Of a stretch of 54,254 nucleotides of DNA, positions 8,366-17,051 are shown piece by piece. This DNA is from an uncultured Lachnospiraceae bacterium (GTDB taxonomy: Bacteria > Bacillota > Clostridia > Lachnospirales > Lachnospiraceae). The translations under genes were made by a program, and so were the position numbers. Position 1 is the stretch's first letter; every line of letters begins with the position of its first letter. Location of the stretch: assembly GCA_947565305.1 (NCBI GenBank), contig CANOFO010000006.1:1-54254 (forward strand), in the 5' to 3' direction. The notes below the pieces were generated by a model, which saw only the letters and a list, made by a program, of their open reading frames with translations, searched no databases and had not been told where the DNA came from.

Positions 8366-9229
8366 TCATGATTGCCTTGCTTTCTCATGCAAGTCTAAAA
8401 TGTCCGCTATCTCCTGCGGCGAAAGCCTCGTATATTCACAGAGTTCCCTGACCGTAGGGTCTGTGCCATTTTCTTCTGCCAGGGCTTTACGCGCCTCATG
8501 AAGCAGGCTGACTTTGGCAAGGATTGTATTTTCACTGTCGGCTTCGCCCTCCAACTGCTGGCGGTACTGCTCCATGCCCTCCCTGACAAATTCCTCTAAA
8601 CGTCTCTCCAAACGATTCTGCTGTGCATGTTCCAGAGATTCTGCTTCGTCCATGCCATACTCCGCCGCTTTTCCGCTAATCTGCCCTAAGCCCAGCAGAA
8701 GGCTGATGTTTCCTTCCTGTACCAAATCCTCCAGAAATACCCGCGGCGTAACATACTCCCTGGCAATCTTGATTACTTTCTTGAGCCATTGATGGGAGAT
8801 TTCTCCCATGGCAGCTTCTTCACCTGCCAGCAGACGTTGGTACAGCAGATTCTGCTGTTCTCCTGTCAGCGCCGGTATTGCGGAAATCTCTTTTAAATAC
8901 ATCTGAAAATGCGGGTTCTGCGGCTTTTGTGCCGGCTTGCCTTTCGTCTGGGATGAAGAGTTTACTCGAGAAGAGGATCCTGCGCCGGATTTCTTCTTTG
9001 TATCTGCAGTTTCCTCTCCCTCCCATTCGTGCACATTTCCCATAGATTTTTCCTGCGGCATCTGCAGGAACTGGTATATCATTTCCTGCTGCTCCTTTGA
9101 CAAATCCATATCCTTAAAGTAACCCTGGATTTCTTCTTTTGTCATGGGCGATGCGCTCGCTTTCATAATGTCCTGCACGGAATGCAGCGTTTCCATAAAT
9201 GTTATTTTATCTACCATAATTTCTCCCAT
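8366..9229 (-). CDS. Sigma-70-like protein lacking region 4
   Basis: A 287-residue protein. The N-terminal 60 residues resemble region 1.1 of primary sigma factors, followed by a Ser/Lys/Gln linker (about 65-105), then QMYLKEISAIPALTGEQQ (region 1.2-like), a core-binding-like stretch EDLVQEGNISLLLGLGQ near residue 170, and a C-terminal region-3-like helix-turn-helix (DPTVRELCEYTRLSPQEIADIL). The promoter -10 recognition part (2.3-2.4) is diverged and region 4 is missing, so it probably cannot recognise a normal promoter alone. It may modulate RNA polymerase or be a decaying sigma factor. The start has ambiguous alternatives; MVDKITF five codons in is possible. Confidence 0.7.
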   Translation of the reverse strand: MGEIMVDKITFMETLHSVQDIMKASASPMTKEEIQGYFKDMDLSKEQQEMIYQFLQMPQEKSMGNVHEWEGEETADTKKKSGAGSSSRVNSSSQTKGKPAQKPQNPHFQMYLKEISAIPALTGEQQNLLYQRLLAGEEAAMGEISHQWLKKVIKIAREYVTPRVFLEDLVQEGNISLLLGLGQISGKAAEYGMDEAESLEHAQQNRLERRLEEFVREGMEQYRQQLEGEADSENTILAKVSLLHEARKALAEENGTDPTVRELCEYTRLSPQEIADILDLHEKARQS

Positions 9230-9230
9230 T

Positions 9231-10808
9231 TCAGTGTAAATCCAATTTCTCTATCCTGCAGCTGTGCGTCTTTTGCTTCTTGTCATAGTTTATGCCGACA
9301 AGCAGGATTTCACCTGTATAGCCCTCCAGGGTTTTCACATACTTCCTCTCCTTTATCTGCTCTATGGCTGCGCCGGCCGTCTTGTCATACTTCAGTTCCA
9401 CGACCAGCGCGGGTTTCCCCGACTGGGGCAATGGGAGGAATACGATGTCTGCAAAGCCGCGCCCTGCTGGCAATTCCCGGATTAGCCGGTATTCTCTCCT
9501 TGCGCTGTAATAGGCAAGCCCAATGGCACAGCTGAGAGAATTCTCGTCATTGTATTCCAATATGGATGCTGCCTCCATATGCGCAGCATCCAGCCCCTCG
9601 GCTACACGCTTCTCATCGCATTGCAGCGTGTCCTGCAATAGCCTTTCCGATGCTTTGAGAATGCACATGATTTCCTGCCATCCGCCCGCGCTCATGGCAT
9701 TTTCAAATTCCCTCGCTATCTCCTTGTTGGGAATAAATGCCTCCCTTGCCTCGGAATCATAGGCCAGGTATCCCAGATGGATGAGCAGCGTGAGCACATC
9801 GTCTTTCGTCTTAAAATTCTTCATATCATTCTGGAAGCTGTGGGTGTTTACTGTAACGCGCCCACCGCCCAGCATCTGCACGATTTCCTGACGCAGCCCA
9901 TCATAATCCATGTCCATGTAGATTTTCAACGCCTCATATGTCTCTGTCGAAGTCCAGTAACTTGAAAAATTCCTATAGCGCATTGCCCCAACAACAGACC
10001 TAGGATTGTATACATGGTGGAATTTTCGGAAAACATAGCCGTCATACCAGCTGCTGGTCTCCGCAAAGTCCATCCCATACCGTACGCAGAGTTCTTTCAC
10101 CTCTCCCTCTGTAAAACCGGTATATTCCTCCAGTTCTTTCTGGTCTGTCATGGAATATTCCCAGAACATATTCAGCGCGGAATGTGAGCCATATTTCTTA
10201 ACTGGCAGGATTCCCGTCATATATGCCAGCGCAACGTATTCCCTGTCTTTCAATAGGTTGCGCAGGTAATCAAGGTAGTGCCGCTGCAAGTCCTCCGCCT
10301 CCTGTTTCTCGCGCATCACACAGTCCCATTCGTCAATCAGGAAAATGAACTCCCTGCCCGTCCTGGCATATATTTTCCTCAGGGCAGCGGCAAGCCCTAT
10401 ATCCTGCTGTTTCACAAACTCCCCATACTCCTCCCGAATTTCCTCAAGCACCTCCTGCTCCAGATAGTCGGTCACTTTCCCCGGCTGCGCCTCGCTCAGG
10501 AATTGCTGCATGTTAAGGAAAATCACATCGTACTGGTTCAGATGCTCTGAAAAATTTTCGTCCGATTCTATCTTAAGCCCCCGGAACAATTCTGCCGAAT
10601 CGCACCCACGGCTGTAGTAGGCAGCAAGCATCTCAAGGGTCATGGACTTGCCAAAACGCCGCGGCCTGCTGACGCAGATAAATTTCTCCCTTGTATTTAA
10701 ACAACTGTTTAGAAACGATATCACTCCGCTCTTATCCACATAGATTTCCGAGCGGATAGATTCCCAAAAGCTTTTATTTCTTGGATTCAGATAAATTCCC
10801 ATTGACAA
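9231..10808 (-). CDS. AAA-ATPase-like protein with C-terminal PD-(D/E)XK nuclease-type domain
   Basis: A 525-residue member of the AAA-ATPase_like/PDDEXK_9 family, common and often multi-copy in gut Clostridia and Bacteroidetes. The P-loop is CVSRPRRFGKSMTLEML near residue 45-60; a Walker B-like FIFLIDEWD lies near 155. The C-terminal third carries FADIVFLPLPQSGKPALVVELKYDK, the D...E-x-K nuclease-fold signature, and AIEQIKERKY. The biological role is unproven; a DNA-mobility or defence-related function has been suggested for such proteins but is inference. Full length, no frameshift. It stops 1 bp before the sigma-like start. Confidence 0.88.
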   Translation of the reverse strand: MSMGIYLNPRNKSFWESIRSEIYVDKSGVISFLNSCLNTREKFICVSRPRRFGKSMTLEMLAAYYSRGCDSAELFRGLKIESDENFSEHLNQYDVIFLNMQQFLSEAQPGKVTDYLEQEVLEEIREEYGEFVKQQDIGLAAALRKIYARTGREFIFLIDEWDCVMREKQEAEDLQRHYLDYLRNLLKDREYVALAYMTGILPVKKYGSHSALNMFWEYSMTDQKELEEYTGFTEGEVKELCVRYGMDFAETSSWYDGYVFRKFHHVYNPRSVVGAMRYRNFSSYWTSTETYEALKIYMDMDYDGLRQEIVQMLGGGRVTVNTHSFQNDMKNFKTKDDVLTLLIHLGYLAYDSEAREAFIPNKEIAREFENAMSAGGWQEIMCILKASERLLQDTLQCDEKRVAEGLDAAHMEAASILEYNDENSLSCAIGLAYYSARREYRLIRELPAGRGFADIVFLPLPQSGKPALVVELKYDKTAGAAIEQIKERKYVKTLEGYTGEILLVGINYDKKQKTHSCRIEKLDLH

Positions 10809-10871
10809 TGCCTCCTTCCCATTTTTGTTTGTCTTCTATTATACGCGAAACAGCAGCATTTAACAATGTTT

Positions 10872-11759
10872 TCACAACTTCTTCAAGTATTTATAAAAAG
10901 TGTCTGCCGCGAAACTTCTGCCTCTCCCTTTATCCAGCGCAATCTGTATGGAGCGTTTGGGAATCTCGCAGTTGAGCTGGATTTGCACCAGCCGCTTTTC
11001 TTCTAACAGCGGCAGCGCCAGATTTTCCGGCACAAAACCGATACCGAGATTGCTCTCAATCAGCGGCAGCATAAGCCCGGAGGTCTCAACCTGCATATCG
11101 GGCTCTAAGCCTATCTTGTGCGCAATAAAGAAATCCTTATACAGGTGATAAGTCGCGCTTGCGCTGCCCATGCCAACCCACGGATATTGCTTCATATCTT
11201 TTAGTTCCAAGGGCTTTTCACCGAGATTTTCAAACTGTAGGCCGCCAACCAATATTTCTTCATAGTCCAGCACTTTTTCACAGGCAATGCCCTTCGGCGT
11301 TTCATAGGGCATGGTAATCACTGCAAAATCCAGCTTGCCACTGATGAGATGCCGGATGATTTCCGGTGTTGTCTGGTTATGGATTTTGATTGCGATTGCG
11401 GGATATTCCACCTTAAAGCCACGCAGTTTTTCCAGCAGGAACAGGTGAATTGCTGTTTCCGTTGCCCCGATTTCCACCGTTCCTGACTGCTGTGCATCCT
11501 GCCTGCAGATTTCTTCCTGCGCATTCAGCAGATGGTTATAGGCAATCTCCACATGTGAATAGAGCCGCTGCCCCTCCTCCGTCAGCGTGACTCCCCGCGC
11601 CTCACGGACAAACAACCGACAGTTTAACTGCTTCTCCAATAGCTTCATGATGCGCGTCACGTTCGGCTGGCTGCCTCCTAACGCTGCTGCCGCTTTGGTG
11701 ATATTCCTGTACTTTGCCACGTAGTAAAAGATTTTATAGTACTCAAAATTGATATCCAT
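10872..11759 (-). CDS. LysR-family transcriptional regulator
   Basis: A 295-residue regulator with the N-terminal winged helix (NITKAAAALGGSQPNVTRIMKLLEKQL, residues about 18-45) and a periplasmic-binding-like effector domain (residues about 90-290). It is divergent from the MATE transporter gene 104 bp away, the usual arrangement for a LysR protein controlling its neighbour and itself. The effector is unknown. The intergenic space is AT-rich and could contain a T-N11-A site, but I could not single one out. Confidence 0.9.
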   Translation of the reverse strand: MDINFEYYKIFYYVAKYRNITKAAAALGGSQPNVTRIMKLLEKQLNCRLFVREARGVTLTEEGQRLYSHVEIAYNHLLNAQEEICRQDAQQSGTVEIGATETAIHLFLLEKLRGFKVEYPAIAIKIHNQTTPEIIRHLISGKLDFAVITMPYETPKGIACEKVLDYEEILVGGLQFENLGEKPLELKDMKQYPWVGMGSASATYHLYKDFFIAHKIGLEPDMQVETSGLMLPLIESNLGIGFVPENLALPLLEEKRLVQIQLNCEIPKRSIQIALDKGRGRSFAADTFYKYLKKL

Positions 11760-11794
11760 ACAATTTTTATATTTCCTTTATATCAAATATATAT

Positions 11795-11823
11795 TTTTCA
11801 TATTGTTTCGCAGGTAGTATAAT
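11795..11823 (+). promoter_or_regulatory. Promoter of the MATE transporter gene
   Basis: TTTTCA (11795-11800), 17 bp, TATAAT (11818-11823). The weak -35 and strong -10 suit activation by the divergent LysR regulator. Confidence 0.55.
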
Positions 11824-11862
11824 ACATTTTCAGTGAGATGTAAATGAAAGGACTGATTTATT

Positions 11863-13194
11863 ATGAATAAAGATTTGACTGTGGGGAATCCCGGAAAAAT
11901 ATTATGGGCATTCTGTATGCCGATGTTCGGCAGCATCGTCTTCCAGCAGCTCTATAACATCGCCGATTCGCTGGTTGCCGGTAGGTTCATTGGAGAAAAA
12001 GCCCTGGCGGCAGTTGGCAACAGTTACAATATCACGCTCATCTTTATTGCCTTTGCATTTGGCTGCAATATCGGCTGTTCTGTCATTGTATCGCAGCTGT
12101 TCGGGGCAAAAGATTACGCTTCCATGAAGTCTTCTGTCTACACATCATTGATTGCCAGCGGCATCTTGTGCCTGATACTGATGGCTGCCGGCCTGCTGTC
12201 TTGCAATACGCTGCTCCAATTAATGAAAACACAGGAAGAAATCATGGCTGATTCCTCCCTGTACCTCAATATCTATATCTGGGGCCTGCCCTTTTTGTTC
12301 TTTTACAATATTGCCACGGGAATTTTCTCTGCGCTGGGAGATTCCAAAACGCCTTTTATATTCCTTGCCGTATCATCCACTGCCAATGTCCTGGTGGACA
12401 TTCTCTTCGTCAAAGCATTTTCCATGGGTATCGCCGGCGTTGCCTGGGCAACCTTTCTCTGCCAGGGAGTTAGCTGCCTGTGTTCCATCGCGCTTATTTT
12501 AAGGCGTCTGTCCAAAATAAGCAGCGAAGGGGACATCGAGATTTTTTCCTGGAGACTGCTGAAAAAGATTGCTGTGATTGCCATTCCCAGCATTTTGCAG
12601 CAATCCTTCATCTCTGTAGGCAACATGATGATCCAGGGCTGCATCAACAGTTTCGGCGTGAGCGTTGCCGCCGGATATTCCGCCGCCGTTAAATTAAACA
12701 ATCTGGTGATTACCTCCTTCACTACGATTGGCAACGGCATTTCCAACTATACCGCCCAGAATCTAGGCGCAAATAAATATGGCAGAATAAAAGAGGGCTT
12801 TCGTGCCGGACTGAAATTGGTGTGGTGCCTGTGCGTTCCGTTCTGCATTTTGTATCTCGTGTTCGGAAAATATCTGCTGCTGCTGTTTATGGAAGAAAGT
12901 TCTGCTACCGCGCTGATGACAGGACGGCAGTTCCTGTGGATACTGTCGCCATTTTATTTTGTAGTTTCCGCTAAGCTGGTAGCAGACGGCATCCTCCGCG
13001 GCGAAGGAGCCATGCGGGAATTTATGGCTGCCACCTTTACCGACCTTATCCTGCGTGTGGTCCTGTCGTTTGTGCTATCCGCCTGGACTGACTCTTCCAT
13101 TGGCATATGGTGTTCCTGGCCAATTGGCTGGACTATCGGCATGGGCGTTTCTCTTTGGTTTTACCGCAGGAAATCACCTGCGCGCTTCCCTTGA
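11863..13194 (+). CDS. MATE-family multidrug/cation antiporter
   Basis: A 443-residue membrane protein with about 12 transmembrane helices in two homologous halves. It starts with the MATE pattern GNPGKILWAFCMPMFGSIVF and QQLYNIADSLVAGRF, and the second half repeats it (IPSILQQSFISVGNMMIQG). Such proteins export drugs or toxic organic cations using Na+ or H+ gradients; the substrate is not predictable. Its 3' end overlaps the convergent gene at 13174 by 21 bp. Likely regulated by the divergent LysR gene. Confidence 0.92.
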   Translation: MNKDLTVGNPGKILWAFCMPMFGSIVFQQLYNIADSLVAGRFIGEKALAAVGNSYNITLIFIAFAFGCNIGCSVIVSQLFGAKDYASMKSSVYTSLIASGILCLILMAAGLLSCNTLLQLMKTQEEIMADSSLYLNIYIWGLPFLFFYNIATGIFSALGDSKTPFIFLAVSSTANVLVDILFVKAFSMGIAGVAWATFLCQGVSCLCSIALILRRLSKISSEGDIEIFSWRLLKKIAVIAIPSILQQSFISVGNMMIQGCINSFGVSVAAGYSAAVKLNNLVITSFTTIGNGISNYTAQNLGANKYGRIKEGFRAGLKLVWCLCVPFCILYLVFGKYLLLLFMEESSATALMTGRQFLWILSPFYFVVSAKLVADGILRGEGAMREFMAATFTDLILRVVLSFVLSAWTDSSIGIWCSWPIGWTIGMGVSLWFYRRKSPARFP

Positions 13195-14013
13195 ATGCAG
13201 CGGCTGGGAAAGCCATTGCTCATACTCTTTCAGCGCCTTATCGTGGGCAGTGCTGGGAATGGCCCATTTATTTCCTGCCTCACGGATGCTTCCGCCCTCC
13301 ACAACACATTTTGTTTCATTGAGCGTAAATTCCTTACTCGTGTCTATGCCCAATTCCCCAAGCAGGCTCAGCAGCATCAGTGTATGTTGTGGCCAGATGT
13401 AGGTAGACGGCCACTGCTGGTCTGCAAAATGAATCAGCGCATTCAGCCCATTTGCCAAACTCTCAACTCTCTTATCCGTGTCATCATTCCCGCTGCCATA
13501 ACCCTCAGCTTCCACGCATTCTTTACCTACTCTCATTCTATAGCCATTTCCCAAATCAAACACATCGCCCACTGCAAAATTCATGCTGTTCGTTTCAGGG
13601 TCGTAAGGTTTCGACTGTTTTGTCTTAAATGGGATGTTCTTCCCCCAACCCTCCATCTCTTCCAACGAGAGGTACATCGGTATGTATTCCGTAAGCACTT
13701 TGTCCCCATTGACCGTATATCTGGATTCCTCCCCGCTGACCTGCTCGCAGGTGATTTCATATTCTTCCATATTAGGGTCTACGCCCCACTTCCATCCCTG
13801 AAAAGACCCCATACCGTATACCATCTGCATTACCTTATCGATGTTATTTTTCTTCTTAATATCATATCCATTGAGATTGGCGGAATCTTTTGCTGACAAA
13901 TCTCCATTGAAATAATCCACAAATTCATCCGCTGAGCCGTCCTTGGTTGACAGCTTCCCTGTCTGTGAATTGTAAATATAGGTCTGTACTGACCCAATTC
14001 CTGTAACACTCAT
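13174..14013 (-). CDS. Protein of unknown function, third gene of the FliD-like cluster
   Basis: A 279-residue soluble protein with no signal peptide or membrane segment. The N-terminus MSVTGIGSVQTYIYNSQTG is Ser/Thr/Gly-rich, and the middle contains a DVFDLGNGYRMRVGKE stretch and a Trp-rich segment. I do not recognise the family. It follows the 259-residue gene by 38 bp with a GGAAAGGA ribosome binding site, and appears to be the last member of a three-gene unit beginning at 15485. Given the first gene's flagellar-cap-like tail, an export or surface role is plausible but unproven. Its tail overlaps the convergent MATE gene. Confidence 0.75.
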   Translation of the reverse strand: MSVTGIGSVQTYIYNSQTGKLSTKDGSADEFVDYFNGDLSAKDSANLNGYDIKKKNNIDKVMQMVYGMGSFQGWKWGVDPNMEEYEITCEQVSGEESRYTVNGDKVLTEYIPMYLSLEEMEGWGKNIPFKTKQSKPYDPETNSMNFAVGDVFDLGNGYRMRVGKECVEAEGYGSGNDDTDKRVESLANGLNALIHFADQQWPSTYIWPQHTLMLLSLLGELGIDTSKEFTLNETKCVVEGGSIREAGNKWAIPSTAHDKALKEYEQWLSQPLHSREARR

Positions 14014-14051
14014 ATGTATGTTCCTTTCCTAAATTAATCTTTATGAAAAAT

Positions 14052-14831
14052 CTACCATATGCTCGCCAGAATCTGTTCCCAATAAGAGCCAATGGAGAGT
14101 TGCGGGCGATAACCTATATGCGAACTTACCTTCTGCCTCGCACGCTCCATATTCTTCTCAGAGACCGCCTCCATGTAGGCTTCCTTTGTCTTTTTTTCAA
14201 TATCCTCGGGCTTCTCTGGGAGTTTTACGCCACCGAAAGCCTCCCTTATCTGCGCCATTGCCTTTTTGGAGGCTGCCACAAATGTCGTATGCCTGTCATA
14301 AGCTGTCTCCAGCTCTGCCAGGCGGTCCTCCACCGTCTCCTCCCTGCGCTCGCCGGTAACTTCATCAATCACATATGTCATGTCGCGGTCTTGCCGTGCA
14401 AACTCATCGACAATCCGGTCATGCACCACCTGGTATGCTTTCGCTGTCAGAGCCATCGAATTGTCAAAGGAATGTCCGCTTGCCCCACTCCCCCAGTTTC
14501 TCCGCTCCTCATTGATGACCTCCTGCATTTCCGCAAGAAAATTATTGCTGTAATCCGTATATTTTGTGCGAAGCTGCTTATCCAACTCCTCAAAATCCAC
14601 CATATGTAATCGGTTAGAATTTAAATTGTTTTCATTCAGGTATTCCCGCATTTCTTTTGCAGATTTCAGACCCTCCTCGGAAAACGTAACCTTATCCTTT
14701 ACCAGCTCCTGAACCTTAGGTTTCGCCGCTTGGTTTTTCTCCTGCTCCTGCGCGCGGGCTGCCAGTTCCTCATAAGTCATAATATGTTTGTTCAGCCTTG
14801 GCATTTCCGTCCTGCCAGCATATATTCCCAT
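14052..14831 (-). CDS. Protein of unknown function, second gene of the FliD-like cluster
   Basis: A 259-residue, mostly helical, charged protein. A coiled-coil-like stretch occupies residues about 20-60, with the phrase VTFSEEGLKSAKEMREYL near residue 48, a type of short motif seen in small exported or regulatory flagellar-associated proteins. The rest has DRDMTYVIDEVTGERREETVEDRL segments and no membrane helix. The ATG at 14831 has a strong AGGAGG site. It starts 10 bp after the FliD-like gene, so the two are in one operon. Function unknown. Confidence 0.75.
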   Translation of the reverse strand: MGIYAGRTEMPRLNKHIMTYEELAARAQEQEKNQAAKPKVQELVKDKVTFSEEGLKSAKEMREYLNENNLNSNRLHMVDFEELDKQLRTKYTDYSNNFLAEMQEVINEERRNWGSGASGHSFDNSMALTAKAYQVVHDRIVDEFARQDRDMTYVIDEVTGERREETVEDRLAELETAYDRHTTFVAASKKAMAQIREAFGGVKLPEKPEDIEKKTKEAYMEAVSEKNMERARQKVSSHIGYRPQLSIGSYWEQILASIW

Positions 14832-14840
14832 ACAAACCTC

Positions 14841-15485
14841 CTATCCCCAGAAGCTGTACCTGCTGGCTGAGGCAAAGTAATTATCTCCCAATGCGTTATA
14901 CTGGCTGGAGGCGCTGCTGGCATTTGCCCTGGCATTGTCTGCAATCCTGTCTGCCAGGAAAGACACCTTTGAGGAAAACGTGCCCTTCACCCCCAGAATT
15001 TCTTCCAGCTTATCCACATCTGACGCTTTCAGCTTATCTTCATCCACCCTCAACGTGCCGTCTTCACTCCTGGTAATCCCTATTTGCTTGAGCTTATCTT
15101 TATCATCTGACGCTGCCTCTTTGAGCATCTGGCGGTAATACTGATTCAATGGGGATGACGTGCTTTTCATTGATTTGATAGTATTGTTGTAATTCTTAAT
15201 CATCTCCTGCACATTACTGTAAATGGGCTGCAAATCCCCGCTTTTACGCGCCTCCTCAAAATATTCCTCGGAAGCCATTTTTTCTGTCGTCTGCTGCAGC
15301 TTTTCCGCCTGTCCTTTCAATTTCTCATAACCTTTATCCTGCAGCTTTATGCCATTTTTATTCAATGCGCTCAGCAAGCTGTTACCCTGGCTGCTGCCAT
15401 TGACATAATTCAGCAGTGACACGTTATTGATAGGCAGACCCGCCTTTCTCATCGAGGCGTTTAACATCTGTGTCGTAATCCTCAT
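14841..15485 (-). CDS. Putative exported protein with FliD-C-like region, first gene of a sigma-28-type operon
   Basis: A 214-residue protein without signal peptide. The N-terminus MRITTQMLNASMRKAG looks like the flagellin/hook-protein type (MRIT.QM...), which is exported without cleavage. Residues about 90-160 resemble the C-terminal part of the flagellar cap protein FliD: NNTIKSMKSTSSPLN, then KLKQIGITRSEDGTLRVDED and an LEEILGVKGTFSSK segment. It ends in a Ser/Ala-rich helix. It is far too short to be a full FliD. The ATG at 15485 follows AAGGAGG; the earlier in-frame start at 15503 overlaps that site and is rejected. A sigma-28-like promoter lies 40-65 bp upstream. Confidence 0.7.
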   Translation of the reverse strand: MRITTQMLNASMRKAGLPINNVSLLNYVNGSSQGNSLLSALNKNGIKLQDKGYEKLKGQAEKLQQTTEKMASEEYFEEARKSGDLQPIYSNVQEMIKNYNNTIKSMKSTSSPLNQYYRQMLKEAASDDKDKLKQIGITRSEDGTLRVDEDKLKASDVDKLEEILGVKGTFSSKVSFLADRIADNARANASSASSQYNALGDNYFASASRYSFWG

Positions 15486-15524
15486 AATCCAGTCCTCCTT
15501 CAAGGTAATTTCTTCCTGGTATAT

Positions 15525-15550
15525 TTATCGGAGGATAAGGATGATATTTC
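15525..15550 (-). promoter_or_regulatory. Sigma-28 (SigD/FliA)-like promoter of the FliD-like cluster
   Basis: On the minus strand GAAA (15547-15550), 14 bp, TCCGATAA (15525-15532). The flagellar sigma consensus is TAAA-N15-GCCGATAA, so seven of eight -10 bases agree and the spacing is one short. No good sigma-A promoter is evident at this site. The -35 lies in the palindrome at 15541-15557. Confidence 0.55.
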
Positions 15551-15557
15551 ATATCAT
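15541..15557. promoter_or_regulatory. Palindrome between divergent promoters, possible operator
   Basis: ATGATAT-TTC-ATATCAT, perfect seven-base arms around three bases. It overlaps the -35 of the leftward sigma-28-like promoter and lies 48 bp upstream of the AbrB promoter -35. Confidence 0.4.
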
Positions 15558-15604
15558 TGACACAAACCGCCCCTTTGTCGGTATGAAATAATGAAAACAA
15601 AATA

Positions 15605-15633
15605 TTGACACCGTAAATTAAGTTATGTATAAT
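15605..15633 (+). promoter_or_regulatory. Consensus sigma-A promoter of the AbrB gene
   Basis: TTGACA (15605-15610), 17 bp, TATAAT (15628-15633): a perfect match at both elements and spacing. It shows that the true AbrB start must lie downstream of 15640. Confidence 0.9.
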
Positions 15634-15669
15634 AAGTTATACAAATCATACTTTAAGGAGGTAAAGGCA

Positions 15670-15894
15670 ATGAAAAGGCCAAAGGGGAAATATGCCTGGA
15701 CTGTTACCGTTGGAGAAAAGGGACAGATTGTCATACCGAAACAGGCGCGTGATGTATTTGGGATTAATCCGGGAGATACTCTGATTATTCTGGGCGATGA
15801 AAAAAAGGGATTGGCAATCCCGCCAAAAACTGCATTTGCACAATTTGCCTCTGCTGTCTTTGATACGCAGATGGATAACGAGGAAGGTGAATGA
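15670..15894 (+). CDS. AbrB/MazE-type transcriptional regulator
   Basis: A 74-residue swapped-hairpin DNA-binding protein with the family core TVGEKGQIVIPKQARDVFGINPGDTLIILGDEKKGLAI. Some relatives are antitoxins, others are stand-alone regulators; no toxin gene follows. The longer frame starting at 15625 is excluded since it would begin inside the -10 element; the ATG at 15670 has a perfect AAGGAGG site. The acyltransferase GTG follows its stop by one base, so both are in one operon, and autoregulation is likely for this family. Confidence 0.88.
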   Translation: MKRPKGKYAWTVTVGEKGQIVIPKQARDVFGINPGDTLIILGDEKKGLAIPPKTAFAQFASAVFDTQMDNEEGE

Positions 15895-15895
15895 A

Positions 15896-16972
15896 GTGAG
15901 AAAATACTATCTTGATAACATACGCTGGGCTACCGTCCTATTGGTTTTAATTTACCATGTCTTTTATATGTTTAACGGCGTTGGAATTTTGGGCGGTATT
16001 CCAGGAGCGGCAAACATTCCTGTATTTGACAGGATATCCTGCATGATATATCCATGGTTTATGACGCTTTTATTTGTCATTGCCGGCATGAGCGCCAGGT
16101 ATGCCCTGCAGAAACGAACCGGCAGACAGTTTCTAAGGGAAAGGGCTGTCAAGCTGCTGATACCCTCAACGCTCGGCTTGTTTGTCATTCATTGGATTAC
16201 AGGATATCTAAATATTAAAATGGGCGGCGGGCTAGCGTACATACCGGGTGCTCTTATTTACCCAATCTCCGCCATAAGCGGCACCGGACCGCTTTGGTTT
16301 ATTCAGATGTTATTTGTATTTTCCTGTATTCTTGTCCTGTTCCGTAAAATAGATAAAACGGACAAAGTATGGACATTCTGCAAAAAAGCCAATCTGCCGA
16401 TTATTGTACTGCTTTTCCTTGTGGTTTTTGGCGCTGCACAAATCTTAAATATGCCTGTATTGACCATGTACCGATTCGGTATTTATTTTACTGCGTTTCT
16501 GATAGGCTACTACATCTTTTCTCATGAAAAAACACAGGAACTTCTGGAAAAATTCTGTATTCCCCTGTTATGCCTTGCCATATTCGGCTCTGTCCTCTAT
16601 GAACACCGTTATGGTGGCGGCAATTTTACATCTCCCGCCTGTCTGCAAAGCTTTATGACCAACTTATATCTGTGGATTGTGATACTGGCAATTCTCGGGT
16701 GCGGCAGAAAATATTTTAACCGGCGGACCGCCTTTACCATATATATGACAAAGTCTAGTTTTGGCATATATATATTGCATTATCCAGTTTTAATTGTTAC
16801 CTGCTATATTTTGCACAATTATTTCGCTTTACCGGCAATATGCAATTATGGAATTGCACTTATTGTCGAAATCATTGTGACTTTCGCTGTTTATGAGGGC
16901 GTGAAAAGAGTTCCTGTTTTGAGGTATTTTGTGCTTGGGATAAGTTCCCGCAAGAATCGGGATTTGCAGTAA
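15896..16972 (+). CDS. Membrane acyltransferase, acyltransferase-3 family
   Basis: A 358-residue multi-pass protein with about ten hydrophobic helices. It begins YYLDNIRWATVLLVLIYHVFYMFN, the family's N-terminal helix with the conserved His, and includes FVIAGMSARYALQKRTGRQF and GPLWFIQMLFVF. Members O-acetylate or O-acylate surface polysaccharides or other extracytoplasmic substrates; the substrate here is unknown. The start is GTG at 15896, behind AGGAAGG, since the earlier ATG would lie inside abrB. Base composition appears more AT-rich than the flanking genes. Confidence 0.85.
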   Translation: MRKYYLDNIRWATVLLVLIYHVFYMFNGVGILGGIPGAANIPVFDRISCMIYPWFMTLLFVIAGMSARYALQKRTGRQFLRERAVKLLIPSTLGLFVIHWITGYLNIKMGGGLAYIPGALIYPISAISGTGPLWFIQMLFVFSCILVLFRKIDKTDKVWTFCKKANLPIIVLLFLVVFGAAQILNMPVLTMYRFGIYFTAFLIGYYIFSHEKTQELLEKFCIPLLCLAIFGSVLYEHRYGGGNFTSPACLQSFMTNLYLWIVILAILGCGRKYFNRRTAFTIYMTKSSFGIYILHYPVLIVTCYILHNYFALPAICNYGIALIVEIIVTFAVYEGVKRVPVLRYFVLGISSRKNRDLQ

Positions 16973-17051
16973 TCATACAGATACCCTTCCCTGTACTACG
17001 GATATTAAGTTTCTGATACATTTCGCCGGATTATAAAAATGCAGTTGATTT

